A stretch of 64,000 bases of DNA from Thermaurantiacus tibetensis. Lineage in GTDB: Bacteria; Pseudomonadota; Alphaproteobacteria; Sphingomonadales; Sphingomonadaceae. A program made the translations under genes and the position numbers. The stretch lies in assembly GCF_015354055.1 (NCBI RefSeq), contig NZ_JACHTM010000002.1, forward strand, positions 186,001-250,000, written 5' to 3'. Shown here piece by piece: positions 33,559 through 43,300 of the stretch (positions are counted from its first letter, which is position 1; each line of letters starts with the position of its first letter). The notes beneath the pieces are model-generated. The model was not told the DNA's origin. It made no database searches and was given only the letters and a program-made list of their open reading frames with translations.

Positions 33559-35895
33559 ATGCCCTCCTTCTCCCGCGATCTCGAAACCACCCTCCACAAC
33601 GCGCTTGCCGAAGCCAGCCGCCGCCGCCACGAATATGCGACCCTCGAACATCTGCTGCTTGCACTGATCACCGACGCCCACGCCTCGGTGGTGATGAAGG
33701 CCTGTGGCGTGGACCTCGACGAGCTCTCGGCCCAGGTCACCCGCTACCTCGACACCGAGCTCGGCAGCCTGCGCGCCGACTCGAGCGTCGACCCCTCGCC
33801 CACCGCCGGGTTCCAGCGCGTCGTCCAGCGGGCCATCCTCCACGTCCAGTCGTCGGGCCGCGAGGAAGTGACGGGCGCCAACGTGCTCGTGGCCCTCTTC
33901 TCGGAACGCGAGAGCCACGCCGTCTACTTCCTGCAGCAGCAGGACATGACGCGCCTCGATGCCGTCTCCTACATCAGCCACGGCATCGCCAAGGCACCGG
34001 GCATGTCGGAGCCCAAGACTCCGCGCGGCGCGGAGGAGGAGCAGCCGCGCGAGGAGAAGAGGGCCGACGGCCGCAAGCAGCCCGAATCCGCGCTGAAGCA
34101 GTTCACCGTCAACCTGAACGAGAAGGCCCGGGCCGGGCGGATCGATCCGCTCATCGGCCGCGAGGCGGAAGTGGACCGCACCATCCAGATCCTCTGCCGC
34201 CGGTCCAAGAACAACCCGCTCTACGTCGGCGACCCGGGCGTGGGGAAGACCGCCATCGCCGAGGGCCTCGCGCGCAAGATCGTCGAGGGCAACGTCCCCG
34301 ACGTGCTGAAGCCCGCCGTCATCTACGCGCTCGACATGGGCGCGCTGCTCGCCGGCACCCGCTACCGCGGCGACTTCGAGGAGCGCCTCAAGAACGTGGT
34401 CGCCGAGCTCGAGAAGCTTCCCCACGCCATCCTCTTCATCGACGAGATCCACACGGTGATCGGCGCCGGCGCCACTTCCGGCGGGGCGATGGACGCCTCC
34501 AACCTGCTCAAGCCCGCGCTTTCGGGCGGCACGATCCGCTGCATCGGGTCGACCACCTACAAGGAGTTCCGCAACCACTTCGAGAAGGACCGGGCGCTCC
34601 TGCGCCGGTTCCAGAAGATCGACGTGAACGAGCCCTCGGTGGAAGACACGGTCAAGATCCTGACCGGTCTCAAGGCGGCCTTCGAGAAGCACCACAAGGT
34701 GCGCTACACGCCCGATGCCATCAAGTCGGCGGTTGAACTCTCGGCGCGCTACATCAACGACCGCAAGCTCCCCGACAAGGCGATCGACGTCATCGACGAA
34801 TCCGGCTCGGCGCAGATGCTGCTGCCCGAGGCCAAGCGGAAGCGCGTCATCGGCGTGAAGGAGATCGAGGCGGTGGTCGCGACCATGGCGCGCATCCCGC
34901 CGAAGTCGGTCTCGACCGACGACAAGAAGCTCCTCCACACCCTCGAGCAGGACCTGAAGCGCGTCGTCTTCGGCCAGGACACGGCGATCACCCAGCTGGC
35001 CTCGGCCATCAAGCTCAGCCGCGCAGGCCTTCGCGACCCCAACAAGCCGATCGGCTCCTACCTCTTCTCCGGCCCCACCGGGGTCGGCAAGACCGAGGTC
35101 GCGCGCCAGCTTGCTGCCCTCCTCGGCATCCCGCTCCACCGGTTCGACATGTCGGAATACATGGAGCGGCACTCGGTCAGCCGGCTGATCGGCGCGCCGC
35201 CGGGCTATGTCGGCTTCGACCAGGGCGGCCTCTTGACCGACGCGGTCGACCAGAACCCGCACTGCGTGCTCCTCCTCGACGAAATCGAGAAGGCCCACCC
35301 CGACCTCTTCAACATCCTCCTCCAGGTGATGGATGCCGGCAAGCTGACCGACCACCACGGCAAGACGGTCGACTTCCGCAACGTCATCCTCATCATGACG
35401 ACCAACGCGGGTGCCGCCGACATGGCGCGCGAGGCGATCGGCTTCGGCGCGGTCAGCCGCGAGGGCGAGGACCAGGAGGCGATCAAGCGGATGTTCTCGC
35501 CCGAATTCCGCAACCGGCTCGATGCCGTCGTCGCCTTCGACTATCTCCCGCCCGAGGTCGTCGCCCGCGTGGTCGACAAGTTCATCCTCGAGCTCGAGCT
35601 CCAGCTTGCGGACCGCGATGTCCACATCTCACTCTCCGACGAGGCGAAGGCGTGGCTCACCGAGCGCGGCTACGACAAGCTCTACGGCGCGCGGCCCATG
35701 GCGCGCCTCATTCAGGAGGAGATCAAGCGCCCGCTCGCCGACGAGCTCCTGTTCGGCAAGCTGGTCCACGGGGGTGAGGTGCGGGTACACCTGAAGGACG
35801 GAAAGCTCGCGTTCGAGATCACGCCGGCAGCCCCGAGCCGCAAGACGCGCAAGGGCCGCAGCGCCCGCCGGACACCGAGCGAACACAAGGCCTGA
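33559..35895 (+). CDS. clpA: ATP-dependent Clp protease ATP-binding subunit ClpA
   Basis: Hsp100 unfoldase that feeds substrates to ClpP. It has 778 residues. The N-terminal domain starts with the canonical MPSFSRDLETTLH and HEYATLEHLLLAL. AAA module 1 has Walker A GDPGVGKT (near 229) and Walker B ILFIDE; module 2 has GPTGVGKT (near 511) and LLLDEIEKAHPD. It lacks the long coiled middle domain that marks ClpB, which settles the identity. The tail is basic (KTRKGRSARR). ATG 33559 restores the usual ClpA N-terminus; an open frame upstream is ignored. Confidence 0.96.
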   Translation: MPSFSRDLETTLHNALAEASRRRHEYATLEHLLLALITDAHASVVMKACGVDLDELSAQVTRYLDTELGSLRADSSVDPSPTAGFQRVVQRAILHVQSSGREEVTGANVLVALFSERESHAVYFLQQQDMTRLDAVSYISHGIAKAPGMSEPKTPRGAEEEQPREEKRADGRKQPESALKQFTVNLNEKARAGRIDPLIGREAEVDRTIQILCRRSKNNPLYVGDPGVGKTAIAEGLARKIVEGNVPDVLKPAVIYALDMGALLAGTRYRGDFEERLKNVVAELEKLPHAILFIDEIHTVIGAGATSGGAMDASNLLKPALSGGTIRCIGSTTYKEFRNHFEKDRALLRRFQKIDVNEPSVEDTVKILTGLKAAFEKHHKVRYTPDAIKSAVELSARYINDRKLPDKAIDVIDESGSAQMLLPEAKRKRVIGVKEIEAVVATMARIPPKSVSTDDKKLLHTLEQDLKRVVFGQDTAITQLASAIKLSRAGLRDPNKPIGSYLFSGPTGVGKTEVARQLAALLGIPLHRFDMSEYMERHSVSRLIGAPPGYVGFDQGGLLTDAVDQNPHCVLLLDEIEKAHPDLFNILLQVMDAGKLTDHHGKTVDFRNVILIMTTNAGAADMAREAIGFGAVSREGEDQEAIKRMFSPEFRNRLDAVVAFDYLPPEVVARVVDKFILELELQLADRDVHISLSDEAKAWLTERGYDKLYGARPMARLIQEEIKRPLADELLFGKLVHGGEVRVHLKDGKLAFEITPAAPSRKTRKGRSARRTPSEHKA

Positions 35896-36343
35896 CGCCC
35901 GGAGAGGCGCCGTGCGGGCGGCAGGCCGTCCCGCCGCACGAAGGCCCGGCGCATAAGCGCGCGGCTCGTCGGCGCGCCGTCGCTCCTTGGCATGACCGCG
36001 TCAGAAGCGCGGGCCGGTCCCGTCCACGGACGCCCGGGCCGCGTGCCTTGGCTGGCCCCGCCCCCTGCCCCGGCGGCGGGGCGATCGCGGGGCCTCAATC
36101 TCCGTTCGGAAAACCGGCGTTATCTTCCTGCTTGCAAACCAAGAACTTGTTCATGGTTCTCACCTTTCACGAAAATCCAAGGTAAATACTTCTAGCAGAC
36201 TACGCTAAAGACTGTCAGAATTACGTTCGCGCTCACGACGATTGTTCTTTATTGGCACCATCCGCCGCCGTCTCCAGAGCAGGGCGGAAGCGTGACAGAT
36301 CACGTCACGCAACTGCTTCAGACTGTTCGGCAGGAGACGATCC
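35896..36343. other. Long intergenic stretch with an AT-rich island
   Basis: The first 200 bases are very GC-rich and carry imperfect hairpins after clpA (for example GTGCGG with CCGCAC at about 35910-35940, and CCCCGCC with GGCGGGG near 36058-36082), probably terminators. From about 36111 to 36260 base use changes sharply: 24 of 60 bases are G or C at 36121-36180 and 28 of 60 at 36181-36240, against about 70 % around. No gene is supported in it. It looks like the control region of the next gene. Confidence 0.6.
36137..36158. promoter_or_regulatory. 22-nt dyad in the AT-rich island
   Basis: AACCAAGAAC and GTTCATGGTT form an inverted repeat around TT with 9 of 10 pairs matching. Its size and symmetry fit a dimeric regulator site, such as that of a LacI- or GntR-type protein, or an RNA hairpin. 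It lies about 185 bases before the beta-helix gene. Confidence 0.45.
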
Positions 36344-37366
36344 ATGAAGCCCATCTTTCTGGGAACGCTGGCGGCTGCCCTCGCTGCTCCCCTCATCACC
36401 CCCGCGCCAACCCACGCGCAAGCGACGCTCGCCGGCGCCACCGTCATCCACTGCTCGGAACTGCCCGGCGTCCTTCGTACCGCCCCCGCCAATGCGGTCG
36501 TTCAGATCCACGGCACCTGCACCAACATGGCGCTCAGCGGCCGCACGCTGCCGATCACCATTCTCGCCACGGGCCAGCGCGGCCCGGCGACCATCATCGG
36601 CCTGCGCATGAACGGCATCAGGAACCTCACCTGGATCGGCGGCACGATCGAGGCGATCGGCGGCCTCGAGCCGGACGGAAACTGGATCAACCAGCGGGGT
36701 CTGAGCGTCGACGGCGGCGAGAACCTCAGCTTCAGCGGCGTCACTTTCCGCCACGCCATGCGCGCTGCCACCTTCACCCGCTCGAACAACGTGACGGTCG
36801 CGAACTCGCTGTTCACCCGGCTTCTGTCCGATGGCATCAACCTTGCCGGGGTCCAGGGCGCGGTCATCCGCGGCAACCGCTTCGAGAACTTCTCCCCGCG
36901 CTGGTCGACCTGCTGGCGGGACGGTGTCCGCATCGGCTCGAGCCCGATTTCCCGCAGCGCGTGCACGGCGCTTGAGGGCACCTGGCGCGACGGCGACCAT
37001 CCGGACTGCCTGCAAATGTGGAACTGGGCAGGAAGCCCCCCGCTCAGGGACATCCTTGTCGCCCGCAACGTCGTGCACGCGCCCGGGCTTGGTGCCTGCC
37101 AAGGGCTGACCATGCACGGAACCTTCAGCGCCGAGCGAGTCCGCTTCCTCGACAACACCGTCCGCACCGATCACGCGCACGGCATTGCCCTTGCGCACTG
37201 CACCGATTGCGAGGTCCGCGGCAACCTGATCGAGGGGATCGAGCGGTTCGGCCTTCCCTACATCACCCAGCGGGCGGAGTTCCCGAACCCCGGCACCGTG
37301 GCGTGCAACAACCGGGTGATCACGAACCATCCGCTGAAGACCTTCGGCACCCAGCCCTGCTCCTGA
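36344..37366 (+). CDS. Secreted right-handed parallel beta-helix protein
   Basis: A 340-residue exported protein with a signal peptide (about 1-25, ending HAQA). The body shows the ladder pattern of parallel beta-helices (repeated N-x-S/T-h-x-N coils such as NLSFSGVTFRHA, NVTVANSLFTR and AVIRGNRFENF), as in pectate lyases and related polysaccharide enzymes. There are about ten cysteines, including STCWRD, PDCLQMW and CTDC, suggesting several disulfides. No catalytic set is certain, so it may be a lyase, an epimerase or only a binding protein. AGGAGA precedes the ATG, and a strong terminator follows, so it is a single-gene unit. Confidence 0.82.
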   Translation: MKPIFLGTLAAALAAPLITPAPTHAQATLAGATVIHCSELPGVLRTAPANAVVQIHGTCTNMALSGRTLPITILATGQRGPATIIGLRMNGIRNLTWIGGTIEAIGGLEPDGNWINQRGLSVDGGENLSFSGVTFRHAMRAATFTRSNNVTVANSLFTRLLSDGINLAGVQGAVIRGNRFENFSPRWSTCWRDGVRIGSSPISRSACTALEGTWRDGDHPDCLQMWNWAGSPPLRDILVARNVVHAPGLGACQGLTMHGTFSAERVRFLDNTVRTDHAHGIALAHCTDCEVRGNLIEGIERFGLPYITQRAEFPNPGTVACNNRVITNHPLKTFGTQPCS

Positions 37367-37389
37367 CGAGCTTGATCCCTTCCGCCCCG

Positions 37390-37418
37390 GGCCCGCCCTT
37401 CCCTTGGAAGGGCGGGCC
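37390..37418 (+). terminator. Strong terminator of the beta-helix gene
   Basis: GGCCCGCCCTTCC and GGAAGGGCGGGCC form a perfect 13-bp stem with a CTT loop, followed by TTCCGTTC. It starts 23 bases after the stop. Confidence 0.85.
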
Positions 37419-37488
37419 TTCCGTTCGGCTCCGCGGGCAGGCATACGGGGGCCTTGCAGCGCCGGACGCTCTGGCGCAGGCGGGCACC

Positions 37489-38409
37489 ATGCGTCCCCCG
37501 GCCGCCTTCGTCGTCGCCCTCCTCGCTGCCGCCCTTCCTGCATCCGCAGCCGCGCGCGGCCCGCTCGTTATGGCCGGCGGCGCGATTGCCGACACCAACG
37601 CGGCACTGGTCCGCGCCGTCCTCGACCGCCGCCCCGCGGGCAACCCTGCCATCGCCATCGTGCCGGCGGCTTCCGGCGTGCCTGCCGAGGCGTTTGAACG
37701 CACGCGCGCCCTGCTCCTGGCCCATGGCGCTGACCCTTCGGACATCCGCCTCGTCCGCATCGCCGCCGCCGACGACCCGGCAACGCCGGAAGACGAGACG
37801 CAGTGGGCGGAAGGTGGCGCGAGCGACGCGGAACTGGCGAAGATCGCCGACGCCGGCGCCATCTGGTTCACCGGCGGTGACCAGGCAGTGCTGGCAAGGC
37901 TGCTCCGGGCGCCCGACGGCCGAGACACCCCCATGCTCGCCCTCATCCGCCGCCGCCACCGCGAGGGAGCGGTGATCGCCGGCACGTCGGCGGGCGCAGC
38001 CGCCATGTCGGATCCGATGATCGCCGGCGGCGACCCCCTCGCCGCAGCCGCTGCAGGCCGGCAGGGGGCCGGGTTCGTCGATCTCGCGCCCGGCCTCGGC
38101 TTGCTTGCCACCGGCCTCGTCGACCAGCACTTCAACGCGCGCGACCGGCTGCCCCGGCTCGTCGCCGCGCTGATGGCGCTCCCGCCGCGGGCGCGCCTCG
38201 GTTACGGCATCGACGAGGACACCGCGCTCGTCGTCGCGGGGGGCCGGCTCGCGGTCGTCGGCAGCGGCCTCGTGACCGTCGTCGATGCGCGCCGGGCCCG
38301 ACCGGAGCCGGGAGCGGTGCTCGGCGTACGCGGCCTCTCGCTCCGCTTCCTCGCCGACCCGGCCCGCGCCCCGCCGCGCTCTCCCCCGCCCGCCGCGCCG
38401 ACGCCCTGA
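37489..38409 (+). CDS. Cyanophycinase-like peptidase (S51 family), secreted
   Basis: A 306-residue serine peptidase of the S51 family, which includes cyanophycinase and dipeptidase E. A signal peptide is present (about 1-22, ending SAAA). The nucleophile Ser lies in GTSAGAAAM (near residue 167), followed by a DQHF segment with the catalytic His (near 208) and the family strand IWFTGGDQAVLARLL. Secretion suggests it degrades external aspartate-arginine polymer or related peptides. No cyanophycin synthetase is in the window. The C-terminus is a Pro-rich tail. It stands between the beta-helix gene and a convergent acetyltransferase. Confidence 0.88.
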   Translation: MRPPAAFVVALLAAALPASAAARGPLVMAGGAIADTNAALVRAVLDRRPAGNPAIAIVPAASGVPAEAFERTRALLLAHGADPSDIRLVRIAAADDPATPEDETQWAEGGASDAELAKIADAGAIWFTGGDQAVLARLLRAPDGRDTPMLALIRRRHREGAVIAGTSAGAAAMSDPMIAGGDPLAAAAAGRQGAGFVDLAPGLGLLATGLVDQHFNARDRLPRLVAALMALPPRARLGYGIDEDTALVVAGGRLAVVGSGLVTVVDARRARPEPGAVLGVRGLSLRFLADPARAPPRSPPPAAPTP

Positions 38410-38424
38410 AGGCCAGTGGGCGCG

Positions 38425-38997
38425 TCAGCGGGCCGGGCGCCACATCGGCTGCATGAGCGGGCTCGCACCGATCTGGATGTCGCGGACCACCCGGAAGCCG
38501 AAGCGCTCGTAGAGCGCGCGGTTCCTGGGATTGCTGTTCTCGAGATAGGCGGGGAGACGGTCGCGGTCGAGGCGGGCGAGTGCCGCCTCCATCAGCGCCG
38601 AGCCAAGGCCCCGCCCCTGCGCCACCGGGTCGACTCCGATGAAGGGCAGATACCAGTGGGGCACCCCGGGGTGCGCCTCGGCCATGGCGGCGAAGAAGGC
38701 GGGCGCGTCGTCCGGCGGCATCACCCCGGCGTCGGCGAAGGCCATGGCCAGCGCGCCCATGTCGGGGCCGTGGCCGGGCGGCAGCCACAGCGCGACAGCG
38801 CGCCCATCCTCGGTCGCGAGGGCCGTCCCGAGCGAGAGCGCTGCGCCGCCCATGTGCTTGAGCACGTGCGGGAAGAGGCGCAGATACTGGGCTCGGCCGG
38901 GCAGGACCCAGCGCGAAACCGGGTCGGTCGCGAAGGCAGCCACGAGCGTTGCCATGACCGCGTCGGCCTCGTCCGCGCCGGGGTGGCGGATGGTCAT
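38425..38997 (-). CDS. GNAT-family N-acetyltransferase
   Basis: A 190-residue acetyltransferase with the acetyl-CoA binding signature VDPVAQGRGLGSALM near residues 130-144 and the following strand-helix YLENSNPRNRALYERFGF, which are motifs A and B of the fold. The N-terminus (MTIRHPGADEADAVMA) is standard. The substrate is unknown; members of this branch acetylate small amines or toxins. ATG 38997 lies 4 bases after the stop of the sugar dehydrogenase-like gene, so the two are probably one transcript. Confidence 0.87.
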   Translation of the reverse strand: MTIRHPGADEADAVMATLVAAFATDPVSRWVLPGRAQYLRLFPHVLKHMGGAALSLGTALATEDGRAVALWLPPGHGPDMGALAMAFADAGVMPPDDAPAFFAAMAEAHPGVPHWYLPFIGVDPVAQGRGLGSALMEAALARLDRDRLPAYLENSNPRNRALYERFGFRVVRDIQIGASPLMQPMWRPAR

Positions 38998-39001
38998 CGC
39001 C

Positions 39002-40084
39002 CTAGCGCCGCGACACGCGCAGCACCTGGCCGTCGGGCGCGTCGGTGGCGAGCCAGACCGCGCCATCGGGTGCCACCGCCACGTCGCGGATCCGCGCGCC
39101 TGCCGCCTTGAGCAGGGACTCCTGGCCCAGCACCTGCCGCCCGTCGGGAGACAGCCGCACGCGGCGGACCTCGCGGTCGACGAGGGCGCCGACGAGCAGG
39201 TCTCCTGTCCATTCGGGGAACATGGCACCACGATAGACGGCGAGCCCCGACGGCGCGATCGAGGGCGTCCAGTCGAGGAGCGGCTCCTCCATGCCCGGAT
39301 AGCGCCGATAGGGCGAGATGGTCGCGCCCGAATAGTCGCGGCCGCGGGTCGCCACCGGCCAGCCATAGTTGCGCCCGGGGACGAGGATGTTCACTTCGTC
39401 GCCTCCGCGCGGGCCATGCTCGTGAGCGTAGACCAGCCCGCGCACGGCATCGAAGGCGAGGCCCTGCGGGTTGCGGTGGCCGAGCGTCCAGATCTCGGGA
39501 AGCGCCCCCTCCGTGCCGGCGAAGGGATTGTCGGGCGCCGGCCGGCCTGCCTCGGTCAGGCGCATCACCTTGCCAAGCGGGCTCGTCCGGCGCTGCGCGT
39601 CCTCGCGGAAGTCGAAGCCGTCGCCGGTGGTCAGCAGAATGGTGCCGTCGGGCAGGAACAGGAAGCGCCCGCCATAGTGGACGAGGCCGCGCTTCGCTGG
39701 AGTCGCCGTCCAAAGCACCTCGAGGCCGACGAGCCGGTCCCCCTCGAGCCGGGCGCGGGCAAGCCGGGTGCCGTTCGCGCGGGGGGAACCGTGAGCATAG
39801 GAGAGATAGACGAGGCGGTTCTCGGCAAAGCGCGGATGAGGGCGCACGTCGAACAGGCCGCCCTGGCCGCCCGTCAGCACCCGCGGCACGCCGCGGATGC
39901 GCATCACCCGGCCGCCGGCAATCCGAACCAGGCCGCCAGCGCGTTCGGTGACGAGGGCACTGCCGTCGGGCAGGAAGGCAATCGACCAGGGGTGGTCCAG
40001 CCCGCCGGCGACCACCTCTGTCCGGAGCGCCTGCGCTGCTGCCGGAGCCGCGAACAGCAACAGCAGCCACAGGATGATGCGCAT
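39002..40084 (-). CDS. PQQ-dependent sugar dehydrogenase-like beta-propeller, secreted
   Basis: A 360-residue periplasmic six-bladed propeller of the soluble glucose/sorbosone dehydrogenase family. The signal peptide spans about 1-18. Family marks include LDHPWSIAFLPDGSALVTER, GQGGLFDVRPHPRF, LTTGDGFDFREDAQ, WTLGHRNPQGLAFDAV (with the catalytic-type His) and HEHGPRGGDEVN. It should oxidise aldose sugars with PQQ; no PQQ synthesis gene is seen here. The short spacing to the acetyltransferase behind it suggests co-transcription. Confidence 0.9.
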   Translation of the reverse strand: MRIILWLLLLFAAPAAAQALRTEVVAGGLDHPWSIAFLPDGSALVTERAGGLVRIAGGRVMRIRGVPRVLTGGQGGLFDVRPHPRFAENRLVYLSYAHGSPRANGTRLARARLEGDRLVGLEVLWTATPAKRGLVHYGGRFLFLPDGTILLTTGDGFDFREDAQRRTSPLGKVMRLTEAGRPAPDNPFAGTEGALPEIWTLGHRNPQGLAFDAVRGLVYAHEHGPRGGDEVNILVPGRNYGWPVATRGRDYSGATISPYRRYPGMEEPLLDWTPSIAPSGLAVYRGAMFPEWTGDLLVGALVDREVRRVRLSPDGRQVLGQESLLKAAGARIRDVAVAPDGAVWLATDAPDGQVLRVSRR

Positions 40085-40150
40085 GGGGCCCCTCGCCGCC
40101 GGTTTGACCTTCCGCTACACGAGGGCCTGCGGCAGGGGCAAGGAGGGCCG

Positions 40151-40645
40151 ATGGCGGGCATGGCAGCGGAGAAGGCGGGCGGCATGGCAGCGCGCTGGGG
40201 GCGGCGCCTCCTTGCCTTCGCGGCGGCGGTTCTCGTCACGCTCGCAGCGATGAGCCTTGCCCACAGCCTGATGGTGCAGGCCGCGCTCGCCGACCTTGAC
40301 GTCGCGCTCCCCCTTCCCGTGCGCCTTTCCGGAATCGCCCGGGACCTCCTCGGCCTTGCCCCCACGCTCGCGCCGGTGATCGCCGGGGCCCTTCTCGTCG
40401 CCTTCGCAGTCGCCGCGGTCCTGCGGCGGCGCGTGGGCAAGCTCCTCTCCGCGCTCGCCTACCCGCTCGCCGGCTGGGCGGCGACTACCGCCTTCCTGCT
40501 CGGGCTGCGCCTGGCCTTCGGCTTCTCGGCGCTTGCCGGTGCCCGTACCGTGCCCGGCTTCCTCCTCATGAGCCTGGGAGGCTTTGTGGGCGGCTTCGTC
40601 TTCGCGTGGCTGGTCGGCCGTCGCCTGCCCCCTTCTGTTGCCTGA
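40151..40645 (+). CDS. Membrane protein of unknown function
   Basis: A 164-residue integral membrane protein with about four helices (near residues 18-42, 62-88, 98-122 and 136-158) and basic loops. I do not recognise the family. An AAGGAGG ribosome site precedes ATG 40151. It is divergent from the dehydrogenase gene and precedes clpB by 39 bases. The clpB heat-shock-type promoter begins inside its 3' end, so the two may be separately expressed. Confidence 0.75.
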   Translation: MAGMAAEKAGGMAARWGRRLLAFAAAVLVTLAAMSLAHSLMVQAALADLDVALPLPVRLSGIARDLLGLAPTLAPVIAGALLVAFAVAAVLRRRVGKLLSALAYPLAGWAATTAFLLGLRLAFGFSALAGARTVPGFLLMSLGGFVGGFVFAWLVGRRLPPSVA

Positions 40646-40659
40646 CGGCCACACTATAT
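40632..40659 (+). promoter_or_regulatory. Possible sigma-32-type promoter of clpB
   Basis: CTTC (40632-40635), an 18-base spacer and CTATAT (40654-40659) resemble the alphaproteobacterial heat-shock pattern CTTG-N17/18-CYTATN, with one mismatch in the -35. It overlaps the stop of the gene before. Transcription would begin about 20 bases before the clpB start. Confidence 0.4.
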
Positions 40660-40684
40660 CCTTGGCAAACAGGAGCAGCAGCAC

Positions 40685-43285
40685 ATGAATCTCGAGAAGT
40701 TCACGGAGCGGGCGCGCGGGTTCCTCCAGGCGGCGCAGACCATCGCCATCCGTGAGGGACACCCGCGGATCGGCTCCGCCCATCTGCTGAAGGCCCTGCT
40801 CGATGACGAGCAGGGCGTGGCGGCCGGGCTCATCGCCCGCGCCGGGGGAGATGCCGCCGCGGCCCGCGCCGAGGTCGAGCGCCAGCTCGCCAGCCTGCCG
40901 AAGGTGTCGGGAGCCAACCAGGTGGGGCTCGACACCGATGCCGTGCGCGTGCTCGACGCGGCCGAGCAGGCCGCAGCCAAGGCCGGGGACTCCTTCGTGA
41001 CGGTGGAGCGGCTGCTGCAGGCCTGCGCGATCCAGACCGGCACCGAAGCGGGCCGGGCCATGCAGGCGGCACGCGTGACGCCGCAGGCGCTCGAGCAGGT
41101 GATCCAGGCCCTTCGCAAGGGCCGCACCGCGCAATCGGCTACCGCCGAGGACAGCTACGAGGCCTTGAAGAAATATGCACGCGACCTGACGGCCGCCGCC
41201 CGCGAGGGCAAGCTCGACCCCGTCATCGGCCGCGACGAGGAGATCCGGCGCACCATCCAGGTGCTCGCCCGGCGCACCAAGAACAACCCCGTCCTCATCG
41301 GCGAGCCGGGGGTGGGCAAGACCGCGATCGTCGAGGGGCTCGCCCAGCGCATCGTCAATGGCGACGTGCCCGACGGGCTCAAGCAGAAGTCGCTCTTCGC
41401 GCTCGACATGGGCGCCCTCATCGCCGGGGCCAAGTATCGCGGCGAGTTCGAGGAGCGCCTGAAGGCCGTGCTGGACGAGGTCCGCGCGGATGAAGGCAAC
41501 ATCCTCCTCTTCATCGACGAGATGCACACGCTGATCGGCGCGGGCAAGTCGGAGGGCGCGATGGATGCCTCGAACCTCTTGAAGCCCGCCCTGGCGCGGG
41601 GCGAGCTGCACTGCATCGGCGCGACCACGCTCGACGAATACCGGAAGCATGTCGAGAAGGACCCGGCGCTCGAGCGGCGCTTCCAGCCCATCTACGTGGG
41701 CGAGCCCTCGGTCGAGGACACGATCTCGATCCTGCGCGGGCTGAAGGAGAAGTACGAGCTGCACCACGGCGTGCGCATCACCGACAGCGCGATCGTGGCG
41801 GCAGCCACGCTCTCGAACCGCTACATCTCCGACCGCTTCCTCCCCGACAAGGCGATCGACCTCATGGACGAGGCTGCCTCGCGCCTGCGGATGGAGGTGG
41901 AGTCGAAGCCCGAGGAGATCGAAGCGCTCGACCGCCGCATCATCCAGATGAAGATCGAGCGCGAGGCGCTGCGGAAGGAGACCGACCCTGCCTCGAAGGA
42001 CCGGCTCGCCACCCTCGAGGCCGAACTCGCCCGGCTCGAAGGCGAAGCCGCCGAGCTTTCGGCCCGCTGGGCGGCCGAGAAAGAGAAGCTCGCAGCGGCG
42101 ACGCGCCTCAAGGAGGAGCTCGAGGCTGCCCGCCTCCAGGTGGAGCAGGCGCAGCGCAATGGCGACTACGCCCGCGCCGGCGAGCTGACCTACGGCATCA
42201 TTCCCGACCTCGAGCGGCGTCTGGCCGAAGCCGAGAAGGCCTCGGCCGAGGCGATGGTGCGCGAGGAGGTGACGGCGGAAGACATTGCCCAGGTGGTCTC
42301 GCGCTGGACGGGTGTGCCGGTTGCCAAGATGATGGAGGGCGAGCGCGAGAAGCTCCTTCACATGGAGGAAGGGCTTGCCGCGCGCGTCGTCGGCCAGGAT
42401 GACGCGGTGCGGGCGGTGGCGCGCGCGGTGCGCCGCTCGCGCGCGGGGCTCAAGGATCCGGGCCGGCCGCTCGGCTCCTTCCTGTTCCTCGGGCCCACCG
42501 GCGTCGGCAAGACCGAGCTCACCAAGGCGCTGGCCGAGTTCCTGTTCGACAGCGACCAGGCGATGGTCCGCATCGACATGTCGGAATTCATGGAGAAGCA
42601 CTCGGTCGCCCGGCTCATCGGCGCGCCTCCGGGCTATGTCGGCTATGACGAGGGCGGCGTGCTCACCGAAGCCGTGCGCCGCCGGCCCTACCAGGTGGTG
42701 CTCTTCGACGAGGTGGAGAAGGCGCACCCGGACGTGTTCAACGTGCTCCTCCAGGTACTCGACGACGGCCGGCTGACCGATGGCCAGGGCCGCACCGTCG
42801 ACTTCTCGAACACCATCATCATCCTCACCTCGAACCTCGGCTCGCAGTACATCGCCGCGCTTCCCGACGGCGCCGACGTGAAGCAGGCCGAGCCCCAGGT
42901 CATGGAGGCGGTGCGGGCTGCCTTCCGCCCCGAGTTCCTCAACCGGCTCGACGAGATCATCCTCTTCCACCGGCTCGCGCCGCAGCACATGGGGAAGATC
43001 GTCGACATCCAGCTCAGGCGCGTGGAAGCCCTGCTCAAGGACCGCAAGATCCGCCTCGACGTGACCGAGGCGGCGCGGGCGTGGCTCGCGCGCGTCGGCT
43101 ATGACCCGGTCTATGGCGCCCGGCCGCTGAAGCGCGCGATCCAGCGCCACCTGGTCGACCCGCTTGCCGACCTGCTGCTCTCGGGCACCGTCCCCGACGG
43201 CACGACCATCCGTGTCGAGGACGCCGACGGCGCGCTGCTCCTGGTGCCGGAAGTCGAGGCGGAAGTCGTGAGCCGGGCGGCCTAG
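40685..43285 (+). CDS. clpB: ATP-dependent chaperone ClpB
   Basis: Disaggregase of 866 residues, working with DnaK to rescue aggregated proteins. The N-domain starts [18 protein letters not shown] module 1 has GEPGVGKT (near 207), and a long coiled middle domain (about 410-525, rich in Glu/Arg/Leu heptads) marks it as ClpB rather than ClpA. Module 2 has GPTGVGKT (near 604) and the conserved [13 protein letters not shown]. The AGGAG ribosome site is 10 bases before the ATG. The window thus carries both Hsp100 types, 5 kb apart, although ClpA joins ClpP and ClpB does not. Confidence 0.97.
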   Translation: MNLEKFTERARGFLQAAQTIAIREGHPRIGSAHLLKALLDDEQGVAAGLIARAGGDAAAARAEVERQLASLPKVSGANQVGLDTDAVRVLDAAEQAAAKAGDSFVTVERLLQACAIQTGTEAGRAMQAARVTPQALEQVIQALRKGRTAQSATAEDSYEALKKYARDLTAAAREGKLDPVIGRDEEIRRTIQVLARRTKNNPVLIGEPGVGKTAIVEGLAQRIVNGDVPDGLKQKSLFALDMGALIAGAKYRGEFEERLKAVLDEVRADEGNILLFIDEMHTLIGAGKSEGAMDASNLLKPALARGELHCIGATTLDEYRKHVEKDPALERRFQPIYVGEPSVEDTISILRGLKEKYELHHGVRITDSAIVAAATLSNRYISDRFLPDKAIDLMDEAASRLRMEVESKPEEIEALDRRIIQMKIEREALRKETDPASKDRLATLEAELARLEGEAAELSARWAAEKEKLAAATRLKEELEAARLQVEQAQRNGDYARAGELTYGIIPDLERRLAEAEKASAEAMVREEVTAEDIAQVVSRWTGVPVAKMMEGEREKLLHMEEGLAARVVGQDDAVRAVARAVRRSRAGLKDPGRPLGSFLFLGPTGVGKTELTKALAEFLFDSDQAMVRIDMSEFMEKHSVARLIGAPPGYVGYDEGGVLTEAVRRRPYQVVLFDEVEKAHPDVFNVLLQVLDDGRLTDGQGRTVDFSNTIIILTSNLGSQYIAALPDGADVKQAEPQVMEAVRAAFRPEFLNRLDEIILFHRLAPQHMGKIVDIQLRRVEALLKDRKIRLDVTEAARAWLARVGYDPVYGARPLKRAIQRHLVDPLADLLLSGTVPDGTTIRVEDADGALLLVPEVEAEVVSRAA

Positions 43286-43300
43286 GCCCGCAGCCCTTCC

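Noticed and set aside
36121-36270. LexA-type box in the AT-rich island (GAAC and GTTC repeats)
   Set aside because: The alphaproteobacterial LexA box needs GTTC-N7-GTTC; the spacing here is different.
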